From NCBI RefSeq assembly GCF_027922325.1, contig NZ_BSFL01000003.1:620001-684000 (forward strand): a DNA stretch of 64,000 bases, given 5' to 3'. This stretch comes from Methylopila turkensis. GTDB lineage: Bacteria; Pseudomonadota; Alphaproteobacteria; Rhizobiales; Methylopilaceae. The notes under the pieces are model-generated. The model was not told the origin of the DNA, ran no database searches, and saw nothing but the letters and a program-made list of their open reading frames with translations. Below, one piece after another: positions 1-9,998 of this stretch. Both the position numbers and the translations under genes were made by a program. The stretch's first letter is position 1. Each line of letters opens with the position of its first letter.

Positions 1-189
1 CGCGCCGTGCTCGACGGGGCGAAGAACGCCTATCGCGACGTCGCGGTCCTCAACGCGGCGGCGACCCTGATTGTCGCCGGACGGGCCAAGACGCTGGCGG
101 AAGGCGCGGCGCTCGCCGCCGGCGCGCTCGACAGCGGCGCCGCCTATTCCCGGCTCGACGCGCTGGTGCGGGTGTCGAACGGCGGCTGA
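1..189 (+). CDS. trpD: Anthranilate phosphoribosyltransferase, C-terminal part
   Basis: Last 62 codons of the enzyme that joins anthranilate to phosphoribosyl pyrophosphate in tryptophan synthesis. The frame is open at the left edge of the window, so the start and catalytic core are missing. What is visible matches the family's C-terminal helices: a [11 protein letters not shown] stretch, then [12 protein letters not shown], and the closing [12 protein letters not shown] segment. Its partner trpC lies 750 bases downstream, but a gene on the opposite strand sits between them, so the two are unlikely to share one simple message. Identification rests on the short tail plus the nearby trpC; the family call is fairly secure. 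Confidence 0.85.
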   Translation, partial: RAVLDGAKNAYRDVAVLNAAATLIVAGRAKTLAEGAALAAGALDSGAAYSRLDALVRVSNGG

Positions 190-193
190 CGCG

Positions 194-826
194 TCAGCGC
201 CGGCTTTCGAGAGCGAGCCGCAGCGCGAGCCCGCCCAGCACCAGCCCCATCAGCCAGCGCTGCGTGCGCAGCCACAACGGATGACGCGCGAGAAAGCTCG
301 AGATCGCGCCGGCGCTGACCGCGATCAGCGCGTTCACCCCGACGCTGATGGCGATCTGCGTCGCGCCGAGGGTCAACGTCTGCCCGAGCACGGAGCCGCG
401 CGCCGGGTCGATGAACTGCGGCAGCAGCGCGAGATAGAGCATCGCAATCTTCGGATTGAGCAGATTGGTGAGGAAGCCCATCAGGAAGAGCTTCCGCGGC
501 CCGTCCGGCGGCAGCGGGCGCGGCTGGAACGGCGAGGAGCCGCCGGGCCGCAGCGCCTGCCAGGCGAGCCAGCCGAGATAGGCCGCGCCGGCGATGCGGA
601 GCGCGTCGTAGGCGTAAGGCACGGCCATGACGAGCGCGGTGATGCCGAGGGCGGCGCAGAGCATGTAGAACACGAAGCCGAGCGCGACGCCGCCGAGCGA
701 GATCAGCCCGGCCGCCGGCCCTTGCGTCAGCGAGCGCGAAATCAGGTAGAGCATGTTCGGACCGGGCGTCAGAACCATGCCGAGCGACACGGCGGCGAAG
801 GCGATGAGGGTCGAGACGTCGGGCAT
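194..826 (-). CDS. LysE/RhtB-family amino-acid exporter
   Basis: Inner-membrane protein of 210 residues, the usual length for LysE/RhtB translocators, which export amino acids or related small molecules by proton-coupled transport. The family motif LTPGPN is at residues 19-24 after the first hydrophobic helix, and about six membrane helices can be traced. The NPK segment around residue 124 is also typical of the family. It reads toward trpD with only 4 bases between the two stop codons, and it separates trpD from trpC. The substrate cannot be deduced. The position inside a trp operon suggests insertion of a single gene; a role in tryptophan or threonine export would be a guess. Confidence 0.88.
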   Translation of the reverse strand: MPDVSTLIAFAAVSLGMVLTPGPNMLYLISRSLTQGPAAGLISLGGVALGFVFYMLCAALGITALVMAVPYAYDALRIAGAAYLGWLAWQALRPGGSSPFQPRPLPPDGPRKLFLMGFLTNLLNPKIAMLYLALLPQFIDPARGSVLGQTLTLGATQIAISVGVNALIAVSAGAISSFLARHPLWLRTQRWLMGLVLGGLALRLALESRR

Positions 827-942
827 GGCTTCCGCTCCCCGACGCGAGGTTGCGGGCGCCGACGGTTTTGGACCATAGATCGTCGGCAGCCTGCGCGCTC
901 ACGCAAAGCCTTGACGCGCTCCATCACCGGAAGCGATGGCCG

Positions 943-1749
943 ATGACCGACATCCTCGCCCGCATCGAAGCCTATAAGCGCCGCGAGATCGCCGACGCCA
1001 AGGCAGCCCGCCCGTTCGAGGCGGTCAGGACGGCGGCCGATCGCGCGTCCGCGCCGCGCGGCTTCGTGCGCGCCATCGAGCAGGCGCACGACGCGGGCCA
1101 AACCGCGCTGATCGCGGAGATCAAGAAGGCGAGCCCGTCCAAGGGCCTGATCCGCGCCGATTTCGACCCGCCGGCGCTGGCGCGCGCCTATGCCGACGGC
1201 GGAGCGACCTGCCTGTCGGTGCTGACCGACGGCCCCTCCTTCCAGGGCGCGCCGGACTATCTCGTCGCCGCGCGCGAAGCCGTCGCGCTGCCGGTGATCC
1301 GCAAGGACTTCCTCTACGAGCCCTACCAGGTGGCGGAGGCGCGCGCGCTCGGCGCGGACTGCATCCTGATCATCATGGCGGCCGTCACCGACGACGAGGC
1401 GCGCGATCTCATGACCGCCGCCGCCGACTTCGGAATGGACGCGCTGGTCGAGGTCCACGACGCCGAGGAGCTCGACCGCGCGCTGCCGCTCGGCGGCCGG
1501 CTGGTCGGCGTCAACAACCGCAACCTCCGTACGTTCGAGGTGACGCTGGAGACGACCGAACGCCTCGCGGCGGCGACGCCCCCGGACCGCATCCTCGTGG
1601 GCGAGAGCGGGATCTTCACGCCCGCCGACGTGGCCCGCCTCGCCGAGGTCGGCTGCCGCACGCTGCTGGTCGGCGAGAGCCTGATGCGCCAGGCGGACGT
1701 GGCGGCGGCGACCCGCGCGCTGCTTGCCCCCACCGACGTCGCCGCCTGA
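943..1749 (+). CDS. trpC: Indole-3-glycerol phosphate synthase
   Basis: Cytosolic TIM-barrel enzyme of 268 residues that closes the indole ring, turning carboxyphenylaminodeoxyribulose phosphate into indole-3-glycerol phosphate. Hallmarks are [10 protein letters not shown] at residues 59-68 (catalytic lysine and phosphate loop), the [10 protein letters not shown] segment and a C-terminal GESGI phosphate-binding loop. The start chosen is the ATG giving [16 protein letters not shown], the usual N-terminus. An upstream in-frame ATG at 850 would add 31 residues that do not resemble the family. This is a stand-alone TrpC without a fused TrpF. A 115-residue membrane protein gene follows after 14 bases, then moaC and moeA, so these probably form one transcription unit. 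Confidence 0.96.
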   Translation: MTDILARIEAYKRREIADAKAARPFEAVRTAADRASAPRGFVRAIEQAHDAGQTALIAEIKKASPSKGLIRADFDPPALARAYADGGATCLSVLTDGPSFQGAPDYLVAAREAVALPVIRKDFLYEPYQVAEARALGADCILIIMAAVTDDEARDLMTAAADFGMDALVEVHDAEELDRALPLGGRLVGVNNRNLRTFEVTLETTERLAAATPPDRILVGESGIFTPADVARLAEVGCRTLLVGESLMRQADVAAATRALLAPTDVAA

Positions 1750-1763
1750 CCGCGTCTCGCGCC

Positions 1764-2111
1764 ATGACCGAACAGGCGGACCCGGACAAGGCGTCGCCCG
1801 ACGTGGAGGCGGTGTTCCGCAACGGCACGATCACGGCGTTCGGCATCACGCTGTCGTTCTCGCTGGGCTTCCTCGCACAGTGGGCTTCGAGCCCCGGCGT
1901 CTGGCGGTTCTATGACGGGCCTCCCGCCGCCGCGATCATTCTGGGCTCGATCCTTCAGATCTGGGCGCTGGCGCTGCTCCTGCCGGTCGAAGGGCTGGCG
2001 CGGCCCGTCTACGATCGCTCCCGCAGGCTCTATCTCGCCGGTCTGATCCTGACCGGCTGCGGCGTGTTCGGGGCCGTCATCGCGGACCTCGTGTCCGCCC
2101 TCGCGCGCTGA
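1764..2111 (+). CDS. Small three-helix membrane protein, function unknown
   Basis: Predicted inner-membrane protein of 115 residues that I do not recognise. After a charged N-terminal stretch there are three hydrophobic segments at about residues 21-39, 54-74 and 89-111. A short charged loop ([10 protein letters not shown]) between the second and third is likely cytoplasmic. It sits 14 bases after trpC and 11 bases before moaC, in the same direction, so it is probably co-transcribed with them. Codon use is the same as its neighbours. No catalytic motif is visible. Confidence 0.75.
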   Translation: MTEQADPDKASPDVEAVFRNGTITAFGITLSFSLGFLAQWASSPGVWRFYDGPPAAAIILGSILQIWALALLLPVEGLARPVYDRSRRLYLAGLILTGCGVFGAVIADLVSALAR

Positions 2112-2122
2112 GAGGCTCTGAA

Positions 2123-2623
2123 ATGACCGACAAGGACGCGCCGCGGCTCACGCATCTCTCGTCGTCGGGCGAGGCGAACATGGTGGACGTCGGCGACAAG
2201 AACGCGACCCGGCGGGAGGCGACCGCCGAGGGGCGGGTGATCATGGCGCCCGCGACGCTCGACCTCGTCGTGTCCGGGGAGGCGAAGAAGGGCGACGTGC
2301 TCGGAACCGCACGGCTTGCGGGAATCATGGCGGCGAAGCGGACCCACGAGCTGATCCCGCTCTGCCATCAGCTGCTGCTGTCGAAGGTGTCCGTGGAGCT
2401 TGCGCCTGACCCTGCGCTGCCCGGCGTCGTCGTGACCGCGACGGCGCGGACCACCGGGCCGACCGGCGTCGAGATGGAGGCGCTGACCGCGGTGACCGTC
2501 GCCTGCCTCACGATCTACGACATGGCCAAGGCGGTCGACCGCGGCATGCGCATCGAGGGCGTGCGGCTGAAGGCCAAATCCGGCGGCCGCTCCGGGGATT
2601 TCCGCGTCGAGGCGTTTTCGTGA
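2123..2623 (+). CDS. moaC: Cyclic pyranopterin monophosphate synthase
   Basis: MoaC acts with MoaA in the first step of molybdenum cofactor synthesis, forming cyclic pyranopterin monophosphate from the GTP-derived intermediate. The 166-residue protein has the MVDVGDK N-terminal signature at residues 20-26, the THELIPLCH segment ending at residue 82, and the DMAKAVDR active-site stretch near residues 133-140. One residue is odd: the usual LCHP reads LCHQ (Gln83). The start has a GAGAGG ribosome-binding site. Its TGA stop overlaps the GTG start of moeA, indicating translational coupling. Confidence 0.96.
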   Translation: MTDKDAPRLTHLSSSGEANMVDVGDKNATRREATAEGRVIMAPATLDLVVSGEAKKGDVLGTARLAGIMAAKRTHELIPLCHQLLLSKVSVELAPDPALPGVVVTATARTTGPTGVEMEALTAVTVACLTIYDMAKAVDRGMRIEGVRLKAKSGGRSGDFRVEAFS

Positions 2624-3837
2624 GCGCGCTGCTGCCGGTCGTCGACGCCCGCGCCCGCATCCTCGACGGACTGACCCCGAAGCCGGCGGAGACCGTAGCC
2701 CTCGGCGACGCGCTCGGGCGCACGCTCGCCGCGCCGCTCGCGGCCCTGCGCACGCAGCCGCCCTGGGACTGCTCGGCCATGGACGGCTACGCGGTGCGCG
2801 CCGCCGACGCCACAGTTGGAGCGCGGCTCAAGGTCGTCGGCGAGTCGGCGGCCGGGCGCAGCTTCGCGGGCGAGATCGGCGCCGGCGACGCGGCGCGCAT
2901 CTTCACCGGCGCGCCGGTCCCGAAGGGCGCGGACGCCGTCCTGCTGCAGGAGGACGCGGACCGCGACGGCGACGCCGTCACGCCGCGCGAGGCGGCGCTC
3001 GCCGGACGCCACATCCGCCGCGCCGGGCTTGACTTCCAGGCCGGCGAAACCCTGCTCGACGCCGGACGCCGGCTCGGCGCGCGCGACCTCGCGCTCGCCG
3101 CGGCGCTCGGCCATGGCGCGCTCTCCGTCGCACGCCGGCCGCGCGTCGCCATTCTCGCGACCGGCGACGAACTCGTGGCCCCCGGCGCCGAGGTCGGCCC
3201 CGACCAGATCGTGGCCTCGAACGCCTTCGCGATCGCGGGCGTCGTCGCCGGCGAGGGCGGCGAGGCGATCGACCTCGGGATCGCGCCCGACGACCGCGAC
3301 GCCATCCGGGCCGCGGTCGAGCGCGCGTTCGCGGCCGAGGCCGACATCCTCGTCACGCTCGGCGGCGCCTCGGTCGGCGACCACGATCTCGTCCGTCCCG
3401 TGCTGGAGGAGGCGGGCGTAGCGCTCGACTTCTGGAAGATCGCCATGCGGCCGGGCAAGCCGATGATGGCGGGGCGCAGGGACGCCACGCTCGTGCTCGG
3501 CCTGCCGGGCAACCCGGTGTCGGCGATCGTCTGCGCGCTGCTGTTCCTCGTCCCCGCGCTGCGCAGGCTGTCGGGGCGCGCCGACGCCACGCCCGGGCTC
3601 AGGCCCGCCCGGCTTGGCCGCGACATGCCGGCGAACGACCACCGCGAGGACTATATGCGCGCGGCGCTGAGCTTTGACGACGCGGGGCGTCCCGTCGCCA
3701 CCGCGTTTCCCCGGCAGGATTCGTCCATGCTGCGGCCGCTCGCCGACGCCGAATGCCTGCTGGTGCGCGCGCCGAACGCTCCGGCGGCGTCGGCCGGCGA
3801 CCCCTGCCTGATCCTGGAGCTGCCCTACCCGCTCTGA
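2620..3837 (+). CDS. moeA: Molybdopterin molybdotransferase
   Basis: MoeA inserts molybdate into adenylylated molybdopterin to finish the basic molybdenum cofactor. The 405-residue length is normal. MDGYAVR is at residues 54-60 (domain III), ATGDELV begins the molybdopterin-binding domain, and [11 protein letters not shown] and LPGNPVSA follow as the metal and cofactor loops. Translation starts at a GTG that overlaps the moaC stop. It ends 4 bases from the convergent anmK gene with no clear hairpin between them. In related Rhizobiales lexA often follows moeA; here anmK on the other strand takes that place. Confidence 0.96.
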   Translation: MSALLPVVDARARILDGLTPKPAETVALGDALGRTLAAPLAALRTQPPWDCSAMDGYAVRAADATVGARLKVVGESAAGRSFAGEIGAGDAARIFTGAPVPKGADAVLLQEDADRDGDAVTPREAALAGRHIRRAGLDFQAGETLLDAGRRLGARDLALAAALGHGALSVARRPRVAILATGDELVAPGAEVGPDQIVASNAFAIAGVVAGEGGEAIDLGIAPDDRDAIRAAVERAFAAEADILVTLGGASVGDHDLVRPVLEEAGVALDFWKIAMRPGKPMMAGRRDATLVLGLPGNPVSAIVCALLFLVPALRRLSGRADATPGLRPARLGRDMPANDHREDYMRAALSFDDAGRPVATAFPRQDSSMLRPLADAECLLVRAPNAPAASAGDPCLILELPYPL

Positions 3838-3841
3838 GGCG

Positions 3842-4942
3842 TCAGGCGTCAGGCCGCGCGAGCAGGCCGCCCGTCAGCGGGCGCGGCGCGCCGGTGGTGC
3901 CGGGATAGGTCAGCGGCAGGCCGCGCAGGCTGCGCACCGCGAGCACCGCGAAGGCCTGCGCCTCGAGCGCGTCCGCCGAGAGGCCGACCGCGTCCGCGGT
4001 CCGCACGTCGGCGCCGAGCCGCCGGCGCAGCAGATCGAGCAGCGTCGGGTTGCGCGCGCCGCCGCCGGCGACGATCCAGAGCGCAGGCGGCTTCGGCAGA
4101 TGCGCCGCGGCGCGGACGACCGTCTCGGCCGTGAAAGCGGCGAGCGTCGCCAGCGCGTCGGCGAGCGGCAGCGCCTCGGTCGGCCCGGCGCTGAAAGCGT
4201 TCCGGTCGAGCGACTTCGGCGGCTCCACGCCGAAATATGGGTTGTCCATGAGCCGCGCGAGCGCCGCCTCGTCCACGGCTCCGGAGGCGGAGATCGCGCC
4301 GTCGCGGTCGAAGGCCTCGCCGGTCTCCCGCATGAGGCGGTCGTCCATCAGCGCGTTGGCGGGGCCGGTGTCGAAGGCGACGAGTTCGCCATCCGCGCCG
4401 ATGAAGGTGACGTTGCCGACGCCGCCGAGGTTCAGCACGGCGAGCGGACGCGGCAGGTCGAGCCCGCGCAGCAGCACGGGGTGGATCGTCGGGGCAAGCG
4501 GCGCGCCCTGCCCGCCGGCCGCCACGTCCGCGGCGCGGAAATCGTAGACCACCGGCAGCCCGAGCCGCCGGGCGAGCGCAAGCCCGTCGCCGATCTGGAC
4601 CGTCAGCCCCGCCTCCGGCCTGTGCAGCACCGTCTGGCCATGGAAGCCGACCACGTCGACGTCGTCCGCGCCGACGCCGTGCTCGCGCAGAAAACGCTCG
4701 ACCGCCTCGGCATGCGCCGCCGTCACGACGCCCTCCGCCGCCGCAACTGCTCCCGGCCGTTCGGTCCGTCGCTCGATCGCGACCGCGTCCGCCAGCGCCT
4801 GCGACAGCACGCGCCGCTCCGCGGACGTGTAGGGCCGATAGCCCGAAGGCCCGAACGCCTCGATCCGCTCGCCGTTGGTCTCCACCAGCGCCACGTCGAC
4901 GCCGTCGAAGGAGGTGCCGCTCATCAGCCCGATCGCGCGCAT
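3842..4942 (-). CDS. anmK: Anhydro-N-acetylmuramic acid kinase
   Basis: Cytosolic kinase that opens and phosphorylates 1,6-anhydro-N-acetylmuramic acid, a wall fragment released by lytic transglycosylases, to give MurNAc-6-phosphate for recycling. The 366-residue protein begins MRAIGLMSGTSFDGVDVAL, the family's ATP-binding signature. The GFHGQT, NLGGVGN and AFDTGPAN motifs and a C-terminal IVAGGGARN follow. The start was chosen because a GGAGG site lies 4-8 bases upstream; an earlier in-frame ATG would add 12 untypical residues. A soluble lytic transglycosylase and an amidase elsewhere in the window would supply its substrates. Confidence 0.95.
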   Translation of the reverse strand: MRAIGLMSGTSFDGVDVALVETNGERIEAFGPSGYRPYTSAERRVLSQALADAVAIERRTERPGAVAAAEGVVTAAHAEAVERFLREHGVGADDVDVVGFHGQTVLHRPEAGLTVQIGDGLALARRLGLPVVYDFRAADVAAGGQGAPLAPTIHPVLLRGLDLPRPLAVLNLGGVGNVTFIGADGELVAFDTGPANALMDDRLMRETGEAFDRDGAISASGAVDEAALARLMDNPYFGVEPPKSLDRNAFSAGPTEALPLADALATLAAFTAETVVRAAAHLPKPPALWIVAGGGARNPTLLDLLRRRLGADVRTADAVGLSADALEAQAFAVLAVRSLRGLPLTYPGTTGAPRPLTGGLLARPDA

Positions 4943-4986
4943 GTCGCCTCCATTCGACGGTTGTTTACGCCGCTGCAAAGCACGCT

Positions 4987-5079
4987 CGTCATCCCCCGGC
5001 TTGTCCGGGGGATCCAGTTTTGATCATCAAGCGCCAGCGAATGAAAGTCTGGATGCCCCGGATGAACCGGGGCATGACG
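4987..5079. repeat. Palindromic double-hairpin repeat, copy A
   Basis: A 93-base intergenic element built as an outer inverted pair (CGTCAT at the left end, ATGACG at the right end) enclosing two GC-rich hairpins. The left one is CCCCCGG-CTTG-TCCGGGGG. The right one is TGCCCCGG-ATGAA-CCGGGGCA. ATCCAG next to the left hairpin pairs with CTGGAT next to the right one. Three more copies occur near 49.5, 51.0 and 52.2 kb. It resembles the REP/BIME-type elements of alphaproteobacteria. Here it lies between the divergent anmK and tyrS genes. Confidence 0.85.
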
Positions 5080-5154
5080 ATGCGGTTCCGATATCGGACG
5101 TCCTGCGCTAAACCCCTTCGTCCCGTTCGATCCGCCGAAAGTTCCTGACGCCCG

Positions 5155-6414
5155 ATGACCGCGTACAAATCCGATTTCCTGCGCCTGCTCGAGGAGCGCG
5201 GCCAGATCCACCAGATCTCCGACCCGGTCGCGCTCGACCAGCTCGCGAGCGAGGGAATCGTCACGGCCTATATCGGCTACGACCTGACGGCGCCGAGCCT
5301 TCATGTCGGCCATATGGCCAACATCATGATGCTGCGGCGGCTGCAGCAGACCGGCCACAAGCCGATCGTGCTGATGGGCGGCGGCACGACCAAGATCGGC
5401 GACCCCTCGTTCCGCGACACCCAGCGCCCGCTGCTCGACGACGCCCAGATCGCTGCGAACAAGCAGTCGATCAAAACCGTCTTCCAGCAGTTCATGGGCT
5501 TCGGCGACGGCCCGACCGACGCGATCATGGTCGACAACGCGGAATGGCTCGACAGGCTCGAATACGTGCCGTTCCTGCGCGAGATCGGCCGGCATTTCTC
5601 GGTCAACCGCATGCTGTCCTTCGACAGCGTGAAGAACCGGCTCGAGCAGGAGCAGCCGTTCTCCTTCCTCGAATTCAACTACATGATCCTGCAGGCCTAC
5701 GACTTCCTGGAGCTGAACCGGCGTTACGGCTGCCGGCTGCAGATGGGCGGCTCCGATCAGTGGGGCAACATCGTCAACGGCATCGAGCTGTCGCGGCGGG
5801 TGGACGGCGCCGGCGTGTTCGCCCTCACCTGCCCGCTCATCACCACCGCCTCGGGCGCCAAGATGGGCAAGACCGCCGGCGGCGCCGTGTGGCTGAACGC
5901 CGACATGGCGAGCCCTTACGTGTTCTGGCAGTACTGGCGGAACACCGAGGACGCCGACGTCGTGCGCTTCCTCAAGCTGTTCACGGACCTGCCGCTGCCG
6001 GAGATCGAGCGGCTCGGGGCGCTCGACGGGGCTGAGATCAACGAGGCGAAGAAAGTGCTGGCGACCGAGGCCACTGCGCTCGTCCACGGCCGCGCCGCCG
6101 CGGAGGAGGCCGAGGCCACCGCCCGCAAGACCTTCGAGGAAGGCGCTCTCGCCGACACCCTGCCGACGGTCGAGGTGGAGGCCTCGGCGCTCGCCGCCGG
6201 CCTCGGCGTGCTGACCGCCTTCGCCGAGATCGCGAAGCTCGTCGCCTCCAACGGCGAAGCCCGCCGGCAGGTGAAGGGCGGCGGCCTGCGCGTCAACGAC
6301 AAGCCGGTGACGGACGAGCGCGCGACCCTGACGAACGGCGACCTGACGCCCGAAGGCGTCGTCAAGCTCTCGCTCGGCCGCAAGAAGCACGTGCTGCTGC
6401 GGCCGAAGGCCTGA
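5155..6414 (+). CDS. tyrS: Tyrosyl-tRNA synthetase
   Basis: Class I aminoacyl-tRNA synthetase that charges tRNA-Tyr. The 419-residue length matches the bacterial TyrRS type. The ATP-binding HIGH-type motif appears as HVGH at residues 50-53. The KMSKS-type loop is KMGKT at residues 236-240. A C-terminal S4-like RNA-binding region covers about residues 350-419. The DQWGNI tyrosine-pocket motif is also present. It stands alone: divergent from anmK across repeat copy A, and convergent with the large AsmA-like gene 21 bases downstream. Confidence 0.97.
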   Translation: MTAYKSDFLRLLEERGQIHQISDPVALDQLASEGIVTAYIGYDLTAPSLHVGHMANIMMLRRLQQTGHKPIVLMGGGTTKIGDPSFRDTQRPLLDDAQIAANKQSIKTVFQQFMGFGDGPTDAIMVDNAEWLDRLEYVPFLREIGRHFSVNRMLSFDSVKNRLEQEQPFSFLEFNYMILQAYDFLELNRRYGCRLQMGGSDQWGNIVNGIELSRRVDGAGVFALTCPLITTASGAKMGKTAGGAVWLNADMASPYVFWQYWRNTEDADVVRFLKLFTDLPLPEIERLGALDGAEINEAKKVLATEATALVHGRAAAEEAEATARKTFEEGALADTLPTVEVEASALAAGLGVLTAFAEIAKLVASNGEARRQVKGGGLRVNDKPVTDERATLTNGDLTPEGVVKLSLGRKKHVLLRPKA

Positions 6415-6435
6415 ACTGACGGCCGCCGCTCGCCT

Positions 6436-9400
6436 CTACTGCTGCGTGGCGGGCGCGCGGGCGGCGTCGCCGCCGTCCTGGCGAAACTCGAACATCTTGC
6501 GCAGGAAACCGGGCGCGACGGCTGACACGGGGTTGATCGTCACCACCGGCGCGCCGGTGCGGCCGGTCACCTGGAAGGTCACGCCGACCAGCCCGCCATG
6601 CTCGCCGCCGCCGAGCAGCGCTCCGAGGATCGGCACCCGCGCGAACAGGTTGTTGAGCGCATAGGCCGGCACGAAGGTGCCCACCATCGACACCTTGTCC
6701 GCGGAGTAGTCCACGAGGCCTTCCAGCGTGGCGCCGAGCTGGGGGCCGGTCAGCGCCGCCTCCTTCACGTCGATCTTGCCGCCGCCCTCGACGAAGGCGA
6801 TGCGCAGCCGGTCGAACCGGGTCGCGCTGCCGCCGCCACGGTCGGCGCCGGTGCTCTGCCGCGCCCGCACCAGCGCGTCCTCGTTGCGCACGGCGAAGTC
6901 GCGCATTCGCAGCAGGCCCGGTCCGCCGACGAGCGAAGCCCTGAGGTCGAACACGCCGCCGTCGATCCGGCCGTAGAGATCGGCAAGCCGGAAGAAGGCG
7001 CCGGCGTCCTGTCCCGTCAGCCGCAGCCGCCCGTCCTCCGCGGTGGCGAGCCTGATGGCGCCGGCGCCAAGCCGGGCGGAGCCGTCCGCGTCGGTGATCT
7101 TGCCGTCGCGCATGGCGAGCTTGAGGTCGAGACCCGCGAGCGCCTCGCCGCCATAACCGAGGCCGGTGCCGAGTTTTGCGGTCACGTCCAGCGTCTTCGG
7201 CATCGCTGGCGCGCCACCGCCGGAGGTCGAGGCGCGCGCCGCGGCCGATTTGCCGCGGAAGGCGTCGAGCAGCGGCTTGAGATCGAGCGAGGCGCCCTGC
7301 ACCAGCACCTTGGTCGATCCGGTCCGCGCCTTTTCGATCTCCACGCGGGCGTCGTCGCCGGGGCCTGGCCGGTAGATCGGCAGCGTCGCCGAAAGGAACT
7401 CGCCTTTCGGGCCGAAGGTCAGCGCGCCGCGCACGCTGCGGTCGCCGCTCTCGATCGCGAAATTCCGCACGGTGGTCTTGTCGGCCGACTTGTCGATGGT
7501 GAAGGCCAGGCGGCCGGGCTGCCCGACGGGCTTGCGGAAGCCCGGCACGACGCCGTCGATCCCCACCGTCTTCAAGTCCGCGGACAGCGAGATCGGCGCG
7601 CCGGGCTCGTCGATCGACATCGACGCTTCGAGCGGAACCGCGCCGCGCAACGTTCCCGGCACGTCGAAGCCCAGACGGGTCAGGTCGCCGGCGTCCGCCG
7701 TCAGGGTCGCGGTCAGCTCGCGCTTGAGCGCGCCGTCCGTCGAAGGCTTCTCCGCCACGACGATGGTGGTCGGCGCCCCGCCGATCTGGCCCTTGCCGGA
7801 GAGGTCGGTTTTGCCGTTCGCGACATTGATGCGGAACGCCCCGTTCTCGAAGGCGCGGCCGGCGAACACGCTGGCGATCGTGACGTCTGAGAGCGTCGCC
7901 TTCACGGCCACCGCCGTCCCGGGTCCGGGGGCGGCCGGCGGGTGGCCGAGGTCGACGCCGACCGACACGTCCGCGGTCACCCGGCCCGACACCTTTGACG
8001 CGTCGAACCCGGCGGGCAGAGGATTCGCGCCCGCCGCGCCGGAGGCGAGCAGCATCATGACGGGGTCGATCCCGCCATCCGCCTTGAACGTGACCGTCGC
8101 CCTTGGATTGCTGGGCGTGATGTCGGGCGCGTCGAAACGAACCGCGCTGAGCCTGAGCGTGTCCTTCGCGCCGCTGACATAGGCGTCCCCGATCGCGGCG
8201 GTCACCTGCCGGGCGCTGGCGTCGACACGGCCGCCGGCGCCCTCGATCCAGGGCAGGCCGGGTTTGCCGCGCAGGGTCGCGTTCGAGAACATGACGGCGA
8301 GCGCGAGCGATCCGTCCGGCAGCGGACCGCCCCGGGCGAGCGCTCCGGAGGGCACGTCCAGGCTGAGCGAGAGCTCGTCCACCGTTCCGCCGCTGACGTT
8401 CTCGACGACCCAGGACCGCGCCGCCGGCGCCATGAAGAACGGCCACATGCGCTTCAGCGCGGAGGCCGGCATCGGCTCGCTCACCAGCCCGAGCCGGATC
8501 GCCGGACTGTCGCCCTCGAAACGCACCAGCCCGGTCATCGCCGCCTTGGCGGTCGGTCCGAGAAACTGCGCCTTGGACAGCTCGAACACTCCGGCGGCGG
8601 CGTCGAAGGTCGCGTCGATGGAGATGCGGTCGAGCCGCAGCGGCGGCTCTCCCCCGCTCTCCGCCGCGAGCAGCACGTCGCGACCTTCCAAGGTCGAGGT
8701 CCACAGCGGCCGGTCGCCTGCCGGCGCGGCGATGCGGCCGGAAAAACTCATCTGCCCGCCGCGGCCTGCGATCCGCGACGGCTCGATCACCAGCGCGCCG
8801 GCGCTTGGGTCCCACGCGACGGCGAGCTGGAGCGCATCGAACTCGATCGCCGGCAAGGCGGGATCCGTCGGCGCGCTCGGCGTCGCGATCTGGAGCGCCC
8901 TTCCGGCCAGGCGTCCGCCGCCCGCACGCAGGGCGCCATCCGCCCCGATGCGCGCGCTCAGATGGCCCGAGACGCGGCCTTTGAGCGGAGCCGCGCCGGC
9001 CTTGGCCGCGAAGGGCGCGGAATAGGGCGCCAGATCGACGTTCTCGAACCCGAGATCGATCAGCCGCGCGTCGCCCTCCGGCTTGACCGTGACGGCCGTG
9101 GTCCAGCGCTCGGCCGCCCGCGCCGACGAGGCGGTCAGGCTGAACGCTCCTCCTTCCGCGCGCGTGAGGCGCAGATCGACGCCGTCGAGGTTGAGCGGCG
9201 CGCGGCTGCGCGGCGCGACCAGCAAGGTCGCGCCCGTCACGTCCACCTCCTCGAGCGCGCCAGCAGCGCCGTCCCGGCCAAGCAGCCGGTCGAGATCGAC
9301 GACGCCGTCGTGGATCCGGCGCGGCAGGTCGGCCCGCACGGACGCCCCGCCGAACGCGGCGTCGAACTGCATGTCGAGCCGGGGGTTGGTCACATGGACG

Positions 9401-9843
9401 GATCGCACGACCACCGAGCCTGTCAGCAGGCTCATGCCGTCGACCCGGAGCTCGACCCGCGGCGCCTCCGCGACCACGGGGCCGTCCTTGCGCGCGATGG
9501 CCAGATCGACGAGCCGGAGCTCGACGCCTTCGCCGCCGCGGTGAAGTTCGGCGTCGGCGACGCTGACGACGTAGTCTGGCCCGAGCCGTTCCTGCAGCGC
9601 GGCGGCGACGCGCGGCGCGACCTGCGAGGCGGGCAGCGGCATGTAGAGAATCGCGAGCCATACGGCGAGGAGGACGATGACCACGCCGGCCGCCCCGCCC
9701 GCCGCCAGCCGCACGCCGCGTCGGATGGTGATCACGGGCGACGCCGGCGAGCCGTCCGGCCGCGTCCGTGCGCGGAACGGACGTCCAAGCCACTGCGTCG
9801 CCACGGCGCGCGCACGCGGCGGAGGAACGTTCGGTTCGGGCAT
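6436..9843 (-). CDS. Giant AsmA-like / YhdP-type envelope protein
   Basis: A 1135-residue protein with one N-terminal membrane helix (about residues 48-67), followed by a very long, repetitive beta-rich region facing the periplasm. The run of short SVHVTNPRLD- and VDVTGATLL-like strands near the N-terminus, the DUF3971-like middle and the C-terminal AsmA-type region (GLVDYSADKVSMVGTFVPAY onward) match the YhdP/AsmA superfamily. Members of that superfamily act in outer-membrane lipid homeostasis, probably as lipid-transfer bridges. Function here is inferred from the family. It ends facing tyrS and starts divergently from bcp. The length is typical for YhdP-like proteins in Rhizobiales. Confidence 0.82.
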   Translation of the reverse strand: MPEPNVPPPRARAVATQWLGRPFRARTRPDGSPASPVITIRRGVRLAAGGAAGVVIVLLAVWLAILYMPLPASQVAPRVAAALQERLGPDYVVSVADAELHRGGEGVELRLVDLAIARKDGPVVAEAPRVELRVDGMSLLTGSVVVRSVHVTNPRLDMQFDAAFGGASVRADLPRRIHDGVVDLDRLLGRDGAAGALEEVDVTGATLLVAPRSRAPLNLDGVDLRLTRAEGGAFSLTASSARAAERWTTAVTVKPEGDARLIDLGFENVDLAPYSAPFAAKAGAAPLKGRVSGHLSARIGADGALRAGGGRLAGRALQIATPSAPTDPALPAIEFDALQLAVAWDPSAGALVIEPSRIAGRGGQMSFSGRIAAPAGDRPLWTSTLEGRDVLLAAESGGEPPLRLDRISIDATFDAAAGVFELSKAQFLGPTAKAAMTGLVRFEGDSPAIRLGLVSEPMPASALKRMWPFFMAPAARSWVVENVSGGTVDELSLSLDVPSGALARGGPLPDGSLALAVMFSNATLRGKPGLPWIEGAGGRVDASARQVTAAIGDAYVSGAKDTLRLSAVRFDAPDITPSNPRATVTFKADGGIDPVMMLLASGAAGANPLPAGFDASKVSGRVTADVSVGVDLGHPPAAPGPGTAVAVKATLSDVTIASVFAGRAFENGAFRINVANGKTDLSGKGQIGGAPTTIVVAEKPSTDGALKRELTATLTADAGDLTRLGFDVPGTLRGAVPLEASMSIDEPGAPISLSADLKTVGIDGVVPGFRKPVGQPGRLAFTIDKSADKTTVRNFAIESGDRSVRGALTFGPKGEFLSATLPIYRPGPGDDARVEIEKARTGSTKVLVQGASLDLKPLLDAFRGKSAAARASTSGGGAPAMPKTLDVTAKLGTGLGYGGEALAGLDLKLAMRDGKITDADGSARLGAGAIRLATAEDGRLRLTGQDAGAFFRLADLYGRIDGGVFDLRASLVGGPGLLRMRDFAVRNEDALVRARQSTGADRGGGSATRFDRLRIAFVEGGGKIDVKEAALTGPQLGATLEGLVDYSADKVSMVGTFVPAYALNNLFARVPILGALLGGGEHGGLVGVTFQVTGRTGAPVVTINPVSAVAPGFLRKMFEFRQDGGDAARAPATQQ

Positions 9844-9998
9844 CGGTCGGCGGCGTCCCCCTTGTCGTCAGGTGCAGTTCACGCTCGGCGAGGCGCCCCC
9901 CTGCGCCCTACGGAGCGCCTGAAACGCTCGGCCGTGCTGACCACGCGATCGCGCTGCGATAGAAGTGGCGCGAGGCTCATAAACATCGAGGTAACGCG

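Noticed and set aside
6362-9793. 1143-codon frame overlapping the AsmA-like gene in another frame
   Set aside because: Arg/Ala/Gly-rich low-complexity product; the 1135-residue frame shows the membrane helix and AsmA-type strands.
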